Shown one piece after another: positions 53,764 to 62,561 of a DNA stretch of 64,000 nucleotides. A program made the position numbers and the translations under genes. The DNA comes from Boseongicola sp. SB0665_bin_10 (lineage in GTDB: Bacteria > Pseudomonadota > Alphaproteobacteria > Rhodobacterales > Rhodobacteraceae). Location of the stretch: NCBI GenBank assembly GCA_009838075.1, contig VXSG01000050.1, forward strand, positions 44,978 to 108,977, given 5' to 3'. Under the pieces are notes generated by a model. The model made no database searches. It saw nothing but the letters and a program-made list of their open reading frames with translations, and was not told where the DNA came from. Numbering within the stretch: the first letter of the stretch is position 1; every line of letters begins with the position of its first letter.

Positions 53764-55625
53764 CAGACGCCCTTCCGCTGGCGGGCACGAGCCGCCTCGA
53801 TCTCGAGATGCTTTTCGCGAACGCTGGCGTTTTCGGTGACGTGGGGGGTGCCGACTTCCCACCACGTGTGGCCTTCCGTGGTCCAGCCCTCATGGGCGTC
53901 CACCTTCATCACGATGACATAAGTCCCGTCGCTGGCCTGCGCCCGCCTGAATGCCTCGCCGAGATCCTTGGCGTGTTCGACCGTCTCCGTCTCGGCTCCC
54001 ATGGCGCGTGCATGCGCCTCGAAGTCGACTTCAACCAGGTTGGTTGCGGTTGGCGTGTCCGCAAAGAGGTTGTTGAAACTCTCCTGCCCGACGTTGTTCT
54101 GCAGCTTGTTGATGACGGCGAAGCCGCCGTTGTCGAGGACCAGGACTATCAGTTTCCTTTCCGTCAGGACCGACGAGAATATGTCCGAGTTCATCATCAG
54201 ATACGATCCGTCGCCGCAGAAGCTGATCGTGTCGCGTTCGGGTTCGCGTTCCATCTGGGCAATGCGTGCGCCCCAGGCGCCGGCGATCTCGTAGCCCATG
54301 CAGGAAAAGCCGAACTCGACATCAACGGTGCCGGTGGCCAGCGTTTTCCAGTTTGCCGTCACCTCTGCAGGCAGTCCGCCGGCCGCCGCCACGATCCTGT
54401 CGCGCTCGTGGCAGAGTCCATTCACGATGCCGATGGCCTGCGCGTAGGAATTCGGCCGGTTTCCGACACGCGTGTTGTTCGCGACGTAGTCGATCCACTT
54501 GGCCCGTTCGGCCTGTGCCTGCGAGGTCCATTCGCCGGGCGCAACATACCCGGAGGCGGACTGAAGTTCAGGGAGGGTTTGCTTGCAGTCGCCGATGACG
54601 GTCGCGGCCAGGTGCTTGGCGGCATCGTGCCGGGCCACGTTCAAGCCGACGAACTTGGCGTCCTTTGCAAATGCGGTCCAGGACCCCGTGGTGAAGTCCT
54701 GAAGCCGGGTGCCGACGGCCAGTACAAGGTCGGCCCTCTCGGCAATCGAATTTGCGCTGTCGGATCCTGTAACGCCGATCGGCCCGATGTTCAGCGGGTG
54801 GTCGTTCAAGAGGTTGGCACGCCCGGCGATCGTCTCCACGACAGGGATCCGGGCGCATTCGGCAAATTCCGTGAGTTCGGCCACGGCATCGCCATATTGA
54901 ACGCCGCCGCCCGCGATGATCATCGGGCGCTTCGAGGACTTGAGAAGCGCGGCCGCGCTGGCGATCTCGGAAGAGTCCGCGGGTTGGGACCGAATATGGT
55001 GCACGCGCCTTTCGAAGAGCTGCACCGGATAGTCATATGTCCACCCCTGGGTATCCTGTGGCAGGGCAATGAAGGCGGGACCGCAATCCGCCGGGTCAAG
55101 CATCGTGCCGACAGCCGCCGGCAGCGACTGGATGACCTGTGCAGGATGCGTGATCCTGTCCCAGTACCGACTCACCGCCTTGAAGGCGTCATTCAGCCCG
55201 AAGGCCGGATTGCCAAAATGCTCGACCTGTTGCAGCACCGGGTCAGGCAGCCGGGTCAGGTAAGCGTCTCCACAAAGCATCAGGACGGGCAGCCGGTTGG
55301 CATGGGCAAGGGCTGCACTGGTGAGGAGGTTCGCGGTACCGGGTCCGGCGGAAGCGGTGCAGAACATGAAGCGCCGTCGCAGCCACGCCTTGGCGTAGCC
55401 CGCCGCGGCGAACCCCATCCCCTGTTCGTTCTGGCCACGATAGAGCGGCAACGTGTCCTTGACGTCTGCGAGCGCCTCGCCGAGGCAGGTGACATTGCCG
55501 TGGCCGAAGATGCCGAAACCGCCTCCGCAAAGGCGGTATTCGGTGCCGTCAATCTCGATGAACTGGCTTTCAAGAAAGCGCACGATGGCCTGCGCCACTG
55601 TCAGCGTCACCGTTCCTTCAGCCAT
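53763..55625 (-). CDS. iolD: IolD, copy 2
   Basis: This 620-residue ThDP enzyme is the second IolD in the window. Family marks are TVAQAIVRFLESQFIEIDG, GGGFGIFGHGNVTCLGEAL, NEQGMGFAAAGYAKAW, EHFGNPAFGLNDAFKAVSRYWDR, the ThDP motif GDGSYLMMNSDIFSSV and LDNGGFAVINKLQ. It heads the iolD-iolC-iolB-iolJ-rbsD-rbsK operon. The start at 55625 follows AGGAGG. Compared with copy 1 it is the one with canonical partner genes. Confidence 0.94.
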   Translation of the reverse strand: MAEGTVTLTVAQAIVRFLESQFIEIDGTEYRLCGGGFGIFGHGNVTCLGEALADVKDTLPLYRGQNEQGMGFAAAGYAKAWLRRRFMFCTASAGPGTANLLTSAALAHANRLPVLMLCGDAYLTRLPDPVLQQVEHFGNPAFGLNDAFKAVSRYWDRITHPAQVIQSLPAAVGTMLDPADCGPAFIALPQDTQGWTYDYPVQLFERRVHHIRSQPADSSEIASAAALLKSSKRPMIIAGGGVQYGDAVAELTEFAECARIPVVETIAGRANLLNDHPLNIGPIGVTGSDSANSIAERADLVLAVGTRLQDFTTGSWTAFAKDAKFVGLNVARHDAAKHLAATVIGDCKQTLPELQSASGYVAPGEWTSQAQAERAKWIDYVANNTRVGNRPNSYAQAIGIVNGLCHERDRIVAAAGGLPAEVTANWKTLATGTVDVEFGFSCMGYEIAGAWGARIAQMEREPERDTISFCGDGSYLMMNSDIFSSVLTERKLIVLVLDNGGFAVINKLQNNVGQESFNNLFADTPTATNLVEVDFEAHARAMGAETETVEHAKDLGEAFRRAQASDGTYVIVMKVDAHEGWTTEGHTWWEVGTPHVTENASVREKHLEIEAARARQRKGV

Positions 55626-55726
55626 TCCTGGCCTCCTTGCAATTCTGATGTTGACCGCTTGCGCGAAAGAACAGAGAAGATACGGGATTTGCAACCGGTT
55701 GCAACAGGCAACGAGAGGGCCTGGGC
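55626..55726. promoter_or_regulatory. iolD copy 2 / Gfo divergent promoter with perfect 16-bp palindrome
   Basis: The 101-bp gap contains TTGCAACCGGTTGCAA at 55689-55704, a perfect 16-bp palindrome made of two TTGCAA hexamers around CCGG. Its core matches the general shape of LacI-family operators (central CG, TGCAA-type arms). The same hexamer is present twice in the matching gap at 3726-3830. Confidence 0.7.
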
Positions 55727-56830
55727 ATGCCCGAGCTAGGCATAGGGATCGTTGGCGGGGGCTATATGGGCAAGGCCCATGCCGTGGCGTTTTCTGCAGT
55801 GGGAGCGGTCTTTGACACCGCGCTCCGGCCACGGCTCGAGATGGTCGCCGCCTCATCGCCGGAGGCCGCTGAGCGATACCGAAAGCAGTACGGCTTCAGC
55901 CGTGCGGTGGCGGACTGGCGCGCACTGGTCGATGACGACCGGGTCGAGGCAGTCATCATCGCCACGCCCCAAAGCCTCCACAGGGACATTGCCTGCGCGG
56001 CGCTTGCACTTGGCAAGCCGGTGCTCTGCGAAAAGCCGCTCGGTGCCTCTCTTGATGACAGCCGCGCGATGGTTGCTGCGGCGGAAGCGTCAGGCGCCGT
56101 CAACATGATGGGCTTCAACTACATTCGCACGCCGGCCTCGCAGTTTGCGCGCGAGCTTCTGCTGGATGGCCGGATCGGTGACGTGACGTGCTTTCGGGCC
56201 GAACATACCGAGGACTTCCTTGCCGACCCGGAGGCGCCGGCCAATTGGCGAACCCAAGGTCTCGCGAACGGCACCATGGGAGATCTTTCCCCACACATCA
56301 TCAATGCCGCGCACAGGCTGATGGGGCCGATTGCGCAGGTCATCGGCATGGTCGAGACGGTCCACGCCGAACGTTCGGGGCAGAGTGTCACCAATGACGA
56401 TCAGGCACTGATGATGGTGCGTTTCGAAAGCGGCGCGGCGGGCAGCATATTCGTGAGCCGCGTGGCGACGGGTCGCAAGATGGGCTACGCCTACCAGATC
56501 GACGGCACGCGAGGCGCGATCCGGTTTGACGGAGAGGACCAGAACGCTCTTTGGCTGTATGCAGCGGAGGGTCCGGACTCGGAACGAGGGTTCCGCAAGA
56601 TACTGACCGGGCCTGACCATCCGGACTACCTTCCCTTCTGCCAGGGACCGGGACACGGAACCGGATTCCAGGACCAGGTCATCATCGAGGCCAAGGACTT
56701 TCTCGCCGCAATTGCGCAGGGCGAGTCCCTTTGGCCGGATTTCGGGGAGGGGCTTCAGGTGAATCGCGTGATCGCGGCCGTCCATGCATCGCATGCCGAG
56801 AGACGCTGGAAAGACGTCAAGGACTTTTGA
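55727..56830 (+). CDS. Gfo/Idh/MocA-family oxidoreductase (inositol-dehydrogenase-like)
   Basis: This 367-residue protein has the Rossmann motif GGGYMGKAHAVAF at about residues 10-22 and CEKPLGASLDDSRAM near residue 104. It also has the EDFLADPEAPANWRTQ and MGDLSPHIINAAH segments of the longer C-terminal domain. Length and layout match the Gfo/Idh protein at 8046-9173. Divergent from iolD copy 2, it probably oxidises an inositol isomer or inosose. A short overlap-free 16-bp gap leads to the IolE/IolI-like gene. Confidence 0.87.
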   Translation: MPELGIGIVGGGYMGKAHAVAFSAVGAVFDTALRPRLEMVAASSPEAAERYRKQYGFSRAVADWRALVDDDRVEAVIIATPQSLHRDIACAALALGKPVLCEKPLGASLDDSRAMVAAAEASGAVNMMGFNYIRTPASQFARELLLDGRIGDVTCFRAEHTEDFLADPEAPANWRTQGLANGTMGDLSPHIINAAHRLMGPIAQVIGMVETVHAERSGQSVTNDDQALMMVRFESGAAGSIFVSRVATGRKMGYAYQIDGTRGAIRFDGEDQNALWLYAAEGPDSERGFRKILTGPDHPDYLPFCQGPGHGTGFQDQVIIEAKDFLAAIAQGESLWPDFGEGLQVNRVIAAVHASHAERRWKDVKDF

Positions 56831-56846
56831 GAGCGGAGACGGGCCG

Positions 56847-57743
56847 ATGATCCAGATTGGCAACGCGCCATGCAGCTGGGGCGTGGAGTTCGCCGATGAT
56901 CCGAGGAACCCGCCTTGGCGGCAGGTTCTGGGGGAAAACAGGGATGCCGGATACACGGGGATCGAGCTTGGTCCCGTCGGGTACATGCCCGAGGATCCGT
57001 CGGTGCTCTCGGAGGCCCTGGACGAGTTCGACCAGACGCTGATCGGCGGCGTCGTGTTTCGTCCGTTCCATGATCCGGCCAGGTGGGAGGACGTGCTGGA
57101 CGGCTCGGTCCGGACCTGCAAGGCGCTCGTGGCTCATGGGGCGAGGCACCTGGTCCTGATCGACTCGATTTCGGAACGCCGCGCGGCCACGGCGGGACGC
57201 GCGGACGAGGCCGAACAGATGGACAAGGCTGAGTGGCAGGCCTATCGAGACCGGATTGTTGCCGTGTCGAAGTTGGGAGCCGAAGAATACGGTCTGACGG
57301 TTGGCATTCACGCGCATGCCGCGGGATTCATGGATTTCGAGCCCGAACTCGAGCGGCTCTTGAACGAGGTTGACGAGAGGATTCTGAAGATCTGTTTCGA
57401 TACCGGGCACCATTCGTACGCGGGTTTCGATCCGGTGGCCTTCATGGAACGGCATATGGCACGCATCAGCTACGTGCACTTCAAGGACATTGATCCTGCC
57501 GTCAAGTCCCGGGTGATTGCAGACAGGATCGGATTCTATGACGCCTGTGGGCAGGGAATCTTCTGCACGCTGGGCAACGGTGACGTGGACTTCCCGCGTG
57601 TCAGGGACATTCTCCTGGAGCACGGTTTCGATGGCTGGTGCACCGTCGAGCAGGACTGTGACCCGGCCGGTGCGACGTCGCCGGTGGAGGATGCGCGCCA
57701 TAATCGCGAGTATCTCCGGTCCATCGGGTTCAAGCATCGGTGA
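56847..57743 (+). CDS. IolE/IolI-like sugar isomerase or inosose dehydratase (TIM barrel)
   Basis: This 298-residue AP-endonuclease-2-fold protein resembles inosose dehydratase IolE and inosose isomerase IolI. Blocks are IGNAPCSWGVEFADDP, YTGIELGPVGYMP, the metal ligands HAHAAGFMDFEPELERLL, CFDTGHHSYAGFDP, ISYVHFKDIDPAV and GWCTVEQDCDP. The spacing fits IolE-type dehydratases. It is the only IolE-like gene in the second cluster, so it may serve as its dehydratase. The first cluster has its own IolE at 964-1860. Confidence 0.83.
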   Translation: MIQIGNAPCSWGVEFADDPRNPPWRQVLGENRDAGYTGIELGPVGYMPEDPSVLSEALDEFDQTLIGGVVFRPFHDPARWEDVLDGSVRTCKALVAHGARHLVLIDSISERRAATAGRADEAEQMDKAEWQAYRDRIVAVSKLGAEEYGLTVGIHAHAAGFMDFEPELERLLNEVDERILKICFDTGHHSYAGFDPVAFMERHMARISYVHFKDIDPAVKSRVIADRIGFYDACGQGIFCTLGNGDVDFPRVRDILLEHGFDGWCTVEQDCDPAGATSPVEDARHNREYLRSIGFKHR

Positions 57744-58472
57744 ACACTTGATTCAACCTGCAACGAGCGCGACTTTCGCACCCGGCGCCCGAAGACAGCC
57801 CAAGTTGCCGTGAATCGTGCATGGCACGAGACCCAACAGGCAAACGGCAATCAATGCGATGATCTGACCTGGATTTCGTCCTTCCCCACGTCGCGACGTG
57901 CATGCCCGAATCATCGGAACAAAGAAAGAAATATGAGCCTGTGCGGTTCTTGCGTCTGAGTTTTCGCGTTTGTTGCTTGATCGTGGAGCAAGCGCGGGTC
58001 TCGTCGGACAGCCTCGTGCAACCGTCCCCGGGCCTGCCGAAGTCAAGAAGCCCCGGCATCGCCGTGAGCGCGTTCGACCGGTCATGGACCCTGAACTGGC
58101 CAATAGTCAGGCGCAGCCCGGGAGCGAAGGCGACGGCGGCGTGCAGCCGCAAACGCTTCGCGGCTGCCTCGAGCGAACGCCGCAGCGCCGCGCCGTAAGT
58201 CGCGACCACGCCCGAACCAAGCTGTCTCGTGTCCGGCACGGTTCTGCGGGGGCTGAAGGCGCGGCCGGTTTCGGCACTACTTGACGAGATCCCGAAACGG
58301 CGCTGTCGCACCATGCCAGCCAGATGTCTCGGAGACTGTCCGTGACGGATTCGCCGCACCAGCATCGGTGCAAGACCTGAAAGGCACGCGCCTTGCCGAG
58401 GCAATCGACGGGCCATGCATGCGAATTGCAAAAGGGCCTTGACAGCCGTCATCGTAAGTAGACGGTCGCACA
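57744..58472. other. 729-bp stretch without a recognised gene
   Basis: No gene is supported. A perfect 14-bp palindrome, CACGTCGCGACGTG, lies at 57887-57900. A 98-codon open stretch from ATG 57902 follows it but has shadow-like composition and no family. The palindrome could be a regulator site. Confidence 0.45.
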
Positions 58473-59429
58473 ATGACCTTTCAGACGTCTATGCCGCGTG
58501 CGGCTCGAACCCTGTTCGCCGGCCTGTTGTCCGCGCTGCTGGTCTCGGCGAGCGTGCCGGAACTGGCGGAGGCGCAAGACGTCCGGGACGGGACTGCGCG
58601 CATCGCCGTGGTGTCTGCCTTCGCCCCGGAACTGGAGATCCTAAAGAGCGAACTGCGGGACAGGTCGGAGCATTCTGCAAACGGCGTGACCTTCACGACC
58701 GGTTCGCTGGAAGGACATGGGGTCGTGTTGTTCCTGAGCGGGATCAGCGTCGTCAACGCCGCGATGACCGCGCAGCTTGCGCTGGACCGATTTGCCATCG
58801 ACAGGATCGTTTTTTCCGGCATCGCAGGCGGCGTCGACCCTTCGCTGGGCATCGGCGACGTGGCGGTCGCGGAGCGCTGGGGGCAGTACCTGGAAATGCT
58901 GTTCGCGCGCGAGGCCGACGGCGGCTGGGCGACAATGCCGTTCTTCGAGTATCCGTACGGGAACTTCGGCATGATGTTTCCGCGCTCGGTCACGGTGCTG
59001 CGTGCCGGCGCTGACGGCCCCGAGACTCGCTTCTGGTTCCCGGTGGACGAGGCGCTGCTGGAGGCGGCGCGCAGCGCGGCGGAAAATGTGACGCTTGCGC
59101 GTTGCACGGCGGACGGCCGCTGTCTCGACAGGCATCCACGGATTGCGGTTGGCGGTTCCGGTGTTTCGGGCGGCGCCTTCGTCGACAATGCGGCTTTCCG
59201 GACGTGGGTCTTCGAGACTTTCGGTGCGCGGCTCCTGGACATGGAGAGCGCCGTCGTTGCCCATGTCGCCTACGCGAACGACGTACCGTTCATCGCAGTG
59301 CGCAGTCTCTCCGACCTTGCTGGCAGCGGCGAAGGCGCGAACCAGATTGCGACATTCCTCGATCTCGCGTCCGGCAACGCGGCTGCCGTGGTCAAGGCGA
59401 TGTTGAGAGAGATGCCGAGTCGTCCCTGA
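58473..59429 (+). CDS. Exported nucleoside phosphorylase/MTA-SAH-nucleosidase-like protein
   Basis: This 318-residue protein of the PNP_UDP_1 fold has a signal peptide at residues 1 to about 35 (TLFAGLLSALLVSASVPELA, cleavage near AEA). The mature part shows IAVVSAFAPELEILKSELRD, VNAAMTAQLALDRFAIDRIVFSGIAGGVDP and the nucleoside-binding DMESAVVAHVAYANDVPFIAVRSLSDLAG. The Asp after RSLS is the usual catalytic acid. Most MTA/SAH nucleosidases are cytoplasmic, so export is unusual. It may hydrolyse nucleosides in the periplasm, near the ribokinase and urate genes. Confidence 0.85.
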   Translation: MTFQTSMPRAARTLFAGLLSALLVSASVPELAEAQDVRDGTARIAVVSAFAPELEILKSELRDRSEHSANGVTFTTGSLEGHGVVLFLSGISVVNAAMTAQLALDRFAIDRIVFSGIAGGVDPSLGIGDVAVAERWGQYLEMLFAREADGGWATMPFFEYPYGNFGMMFPRSVTVLRAGADGPETRFWFPVDEALLEAARSAAENVTLARCTADGRCLDRHPRIAVGGSGVSGGAFVDNAAFRTWVFETFGARLLDMESAVVAHVAYANDVPFIAVRSLSDLAGSGEGANQIATFLDLASGNAAAVVKAMLREMPSRP

Positions 59430-59442
59430 AAGGCAGGGCCGG

Positions 59443-61305
59443 TCAGTACAGCAGGTTCAGGACACCGAGCGAGACGACGAGGAACAGGATCGACATGACT
59501 CCGCCGGCCCGCATGAAATCGACGACCGAGTAGCCGCCCGGTCCCATGACAAGCGCGTTGACCTGATGCGTCGGGATCAGGAAGGAATTCGAGGTGGATA
59601 TCGCGACCGTCAGTGCGAAGAGCGCGGGGTCCGCATCTGCGCCGAGTGCAATGTTAACGGCCAGGGGCACAAGGAGAACGGTCGCCCCGACGTTTGACAT
59701 CACGAGCGTGAAGAACGTGGCCAGGACCGCAATCGCGGCCTGGAGAACCCAGAGCGGCATTCCGTCCATGGCAACAAGGATCAGGTCCGCGATCCATGCG
59801 GCCGTTCCCGTCGCCTGCACCGCTTGTCCCAATGGAATGAGACTGGCCAGCAGAAAGACGGTTTGCCAACTGACTGCGGCGTAGGCCTCCTCGACGGAAA
59901 TCACGCGACTGAGGATCATTCCGACGGCGCCGACCATCAGGCAAAGCGAAAGAACCAGGTCGGAAAAAAGGACCAGCGCGATTGCAATGGCGAAGAACAG
60001 GAGCGCCCAGCCGATCTTCTTGGGCCTGATGTCCTCGTGCGGAAAGTCGGTTGTCACCACCACGAAGTCGCGATCCGCCTCAAGGCGCACCAGGGCCTCC
60101 CACGGCGTGTGGCAGACCAGCGTGTCTCCGGCCGCAAGTGGCATGGTGCCAAAGTCCGGGCTGTCCTGCGTGACCGCGTTTCCGCCACGGTAGACGATCA
60201 GCGGGGAAAGCCCGTAGACCTTGCGGAGCCAAAGCTCCCGCATGCTCTTGCCGATTACCCCGGATCCTGGCGAGATCACGACTTCGGCAATGCCGGCCTT
60301 GCCCGGATGGAGCGTTTCCGCAAAGGTCTCGAGTTCCGATGCCTCGGGAAGCTCGAAGGCGTCCTTGAAATCCGCTATGTCCCGGGCGTCGGAGATTATG
60401 GCGAGCTTGGCGGGCGCCTCGATGAGGACATCCCGTGGCGGGGCGGTGTAGGTCCGGCCCTGGAATGCCGTCGCAATGACCTGGACGTTGAATGCACGCT
60501 GGAGGTCGCCCAGCGTATGGCCTGCGAGAAGGCTCCCGTGAGGCACGTCGATTTCGTGGATGACGCCGTCAAGCCCGTAGGTCGCGTTGAAGTACTCAAG
60601 TGTCGACTGCGCCGTGCCGGAATCGTCGCGTGCGGTGCTCGGCAGCACGAACTTGCCGAACAGGATGAAGTAAAGGAGGCCGCTTGCCACCAATGCAATT
60701 CCGATCGGCGTGACCGAAAAGAGAGAGTAGGTGTCCATGCGGGCGCCTTCTTCAAGCGTCTCGTTTATGGAAATGAGCAGGTCGTTCAGGAGGATCAGCG
60801 GCGACGAGCCGACCAGGGTCATGGTGCCGCCGAGGATGGCGCAGAAGCCCATCGGCATCAAAAGCCGTGACATGGGCAGGCCGGTTCTTGTGGACACCCG
60901 GCTGACCACGGGCAGGAAGAGAGCCGCCGCGCCGACGTTCTGCATGAAGCTGGAGATCACGCCGACCGTGGAGGAGATCAGGAAGATGATCCGGGACTCC
61001 GTTTTGCCGCCGACCCTTGTGATCCATGCTGCCACGGTTGACATCGCGCCGGTTCGGTCGAGGCCCGCGCCGATGATCATGACCGCGATGATCGAGATGA
61101 CCGCGTTGGAGCCAAACCCGCTGAACAGCTGACGGAGGTTGGCAAGGCCTTCGAGGCCAGGCACCATTGTCAGCAGGCCCAGAAGCACCATGATCGAGAA
61201 CGCGGCGACATCGACACGCACGATTTCCGAGACGAAGAGCCCGACGGTGACTGCCAGGATCGCCAGAACGACAGTCATATCGAATGTAAGGCCAATTGCC
61301 TCCAC
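59443..61305 (-). CDS. SLC13/DASS-family transporter with TrkA-C domains
   Basis: This 620-residue membrane protein has two blocks of membrane segments separated by a hydrophilic centre (about residues 215-385) with two TrkA_C/RCK_C-like repeats (DVPHGSLLAGHTLGDLQRAFN; VISPGSGVIGKSMRELWLRKVYGLSPLIVYRGG). The first membrane block contains FGSNAVISIIAVMIIGAGLDRTGAM and the second SNVGATVLLVPLAVNIALG. This matches the Na+-coupled sulfate/dicarboxylate transporters of the SLC13 type. Sulfate (linked to the sulfatase) or dicarboxylate transport are both possible. It converges on the nucleosidase gene, 13 bp apart. Confidence 0.87.
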   Translation of the reverse strand: MEAIGLTFDMTVVLAILAVTVGLFVSEIVRVDVAAFSIMVLLGLLTMVPGLEGLANLRQLFSGFGSNAVISIIAVMIIGAGLDRTGAMSTVAAWITRVGGKTESRIIFLISSTVGVISSFMQNVGAAALFLPVVSRVSTRTGLPMSRLLMPMGFCAILGGTMTLVGSSPLILLNDLLISINETLEEGARMDTYSLFSVTPIGIALVASGLLYFILFGKFVLPSTARDDSGTAQSTLEYFNATYGLDGVIHEIDVPHGSLLAGHTLGDLQRAFNVQVIATAFQGRTYTAPPRDVLIEAPAKLAIISDARDIADFKDAFELPEASELETFAETLHPGKAGIAEVVISPGSGVIGKSMRELWLRKVYGLSPLIVYRGGNAVTQDSPDFGTMPLAAGDTLVCHTPWEALVRLEADRDFVVVTTDFPHEDIRPKKIGWALLFFAIAIALVLFSDLVLSLCLMVGAVGMILSRVISVEEAYAAVSWQTVFLLASLIPLGQAVQATGTAAWIADLILVAMDGMPLWVLQAAIAVLATFFTLVMSNVGATVLLVPLAVNIALGADADPALFALTVAISTSNSFLIPTHQVNALVMGPGGYSVVDFMRAGGVMSILFLVVSLGVLNLLY

Positions 61306-61506
61306 GTTGCCGCCTTTCGTTCGCGTTGCTCCGAGCGTTATGTCTTGAAACCGGAATTCCAGTCCGGATCAATGGGGTCCGGGGAAAATTCCGGAATGGG
61401 GCAATATTTTATTGGTTTTGGGGACAAGGGCGGACCGTCTTGCAGGGTGACGTGCTCTTGCCGGATGTGGCTTGACGATTCCTTCGACCGTGCATCTTGG
61501 CGTTTC

Positions 61507-61534
61507 CGTCAGGCACGCTGCACAATGCCTGACG
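61507..61534 (-). terminator. Hairpin after DUF6915-type gene
   Basis: CGTCAGGCA (61507-61515) and TGCCTGACG (61526-61534) form a perfect 9-bp stem with a 10-nt loop directly downstream of the minus-strand stop at 61535. A T-run is absent on that strand, so it is a moderate terminator candidate. Confidence 0.5.
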
Positions 61535-62005
61535 CTACGATCTGATCCGCGCCGCAACGGTCCGTTCCCGTGCCTCGCGATCGGCCAACCAGTCCGCAAA
61601 TCCCAGGATCGTTTGCCCGGCGGCCACGGACGCGCGCCAATCCGCCTGATTGTCGGCAGCCACCGGTTCTGAATCCGGAAGGATTACTCCGTTCACCATC
61701 CATGGTGCGACAGGGATGCCCCTCAACCAGTCCGAGACAGAGGGAATTCGTCGGCAATCTTCACGGACGTGCTGTTCCGCGACAAAGCGCACGGGCACGT
61801 CCCTCCCGTCAGAATTGACGAGCGAGCGGCCGAATACCTGCTGCACCTCAAAGATCCCAAGGCTGTGATGCCTCAGGGCCCGATGGACCGGAAGCGCTTC
61901 ATGCGCTTTCGACGCATCGAACCAGTCGTGAATCGCATGGTAGTCACAAGGCACCCCACCGAACTTTCTCGCGGAACTTTCCGCATGGTGATTGGGATGC
62001 GCCAT
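61535..62005 (-). CDS. DUF6915-like small protein (plasmid-type)
   Basis: This 156-residue protein begins MAHPNHHAESSARKFGGVPC and continues DYHAIHDWFDASK, HRALRHHSLGIFEVQQVFG and VRFVAEQHVREDCRRIPSVSDWL. This pattern is that of the DUF6915 family, common on alphaproteobacterial plasmids next to ArdC. The His-rich pattern could bind a metal; the function is unknown. The start at 62005 is the family start. It lies 1 bp after the DUF6878-like gene. Confidence 0.78.
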   Translation of the reverse strand: MAHPNHHAESSARKFGGVPCDYHAIHDWFDASKAHEALPVHRALRHHSLGIFEVQQVFGRSLVNSDGRDVPVRFVAEQHVREDCRRIPSVSDWLRGIPVAPWMVNGVILPDSEPVAADNQADWRASVAAGQTILGFADWLADREARERTVAARIRS

Positions 62006-62006
62006 C

Positions 62007-62420
62007 TCAGACGTCCTCGTGGACCGATTCAAAGCTCTCGTAGATGAAAGCGACGTGATTGACGTCGATCCGATCCTGCCCAATGTCCCACGTCAGCGTG
62101 CCCTCACCGCCGTCATCGATTTCGAAGCCGGGATTCAGGTTGTATGCGATCGTCCAGATGAAGTCGGCAAGCCTGGTGGCCATGTCCTTGATCTCGACAT
62201 CCGTCGGCGACACGGTGACATGGCTTACATTTCCGGAATCGCCATAGCCGTCGTAGCCGGCTTCGACCCGTTCCACGCCCCTGGAGCGCAGCAGTTCCCT
62301 CAACTCCGCACGTTCCCCTTGCCGTGCCTCTTCCGCCTTGCGCTCCCTTTCGGCCCAGTCCGCGGCCGCAGAAGTTCTTGGGCGACTGTCCCCGTTTGGG
62401 GCACCGGGGTCCTTGGTCAT
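62007..62420 (-). CDS. DUF6878-like small acidic protein (plasmid-type)
   Basis: This 137-residue protein (from ATG 62420) starts with a charged helix (ADWAERERKAEEARQGERAE). It then shows VEAGYDGYGDSGNVSHVTV and a C-terminal GEGTLTWDIGQDRIDVNHVAFIYE, the pattern of the DUF6878 family, usually carried on plasmids. The function is unknown. It forms a pair with the DUF6915-like gene and is divergent from ArdC. Confidence 0.75.
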   Translation of the reverse strand: MTKDPGAPNGDSRPRTSAAADWAERERKAEEARQGERAELRELLRSRGVERVEAGYDGYGDSGNVSHVTVSPTDVEIKDMATRLADFIWTIAYNLNPGFEIDDGGEGTLTWDIGQDRIDVNHVAFIYESFESVHEDV

Positions 62421-62561
62421 AATGGATTTCCTCCTGTGCAAACTGATGAAGATCGAATTCAAGATACAAATTGTTCGATGTATGTTTCGTTCTTCGCTTG
62501 AAGATGTTCATAATATGTTCCATGATGCGAATGTCAAGCCAATCTTGGAGCCTTGTTCACG
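62421..62561. promoter_or_regulatory. Divergent AT-rich promoter between DUF6878-like gene and ardC
   Basis: This 141-bp region is much more AT-rich than its surroundings. Nested inverted repeats are visible: ATACA (62463-62467) with TGTAT, and TTCAAG (62458-62463) with CTTGAA. GTTC repeats occur through 62470-62520. It probably drives both small-protein genes and ardC. Confidence 0.45.

Noticed and set aside
53808..55739. About 640-codon plus-strand open stretch opposite iolD copy 2
   Set aside because: Antisense shadow of a convincing ThDP enzyme with no recognisable motif.
53763..57743. Second iol cluster as a recent duplication of the first
   Set aside because: The IolD and Gfo/Idh proteins differ widely and the partner genes differ, so recent duplication does not fit.
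59425..59439. Short CCCTG-N5-CAGGG hairpin between the nucleosidase and SLC13 genes as a bidirectional terminator
   Set aside because: Only 5 bp with no T-run on either strand; too weak to call.
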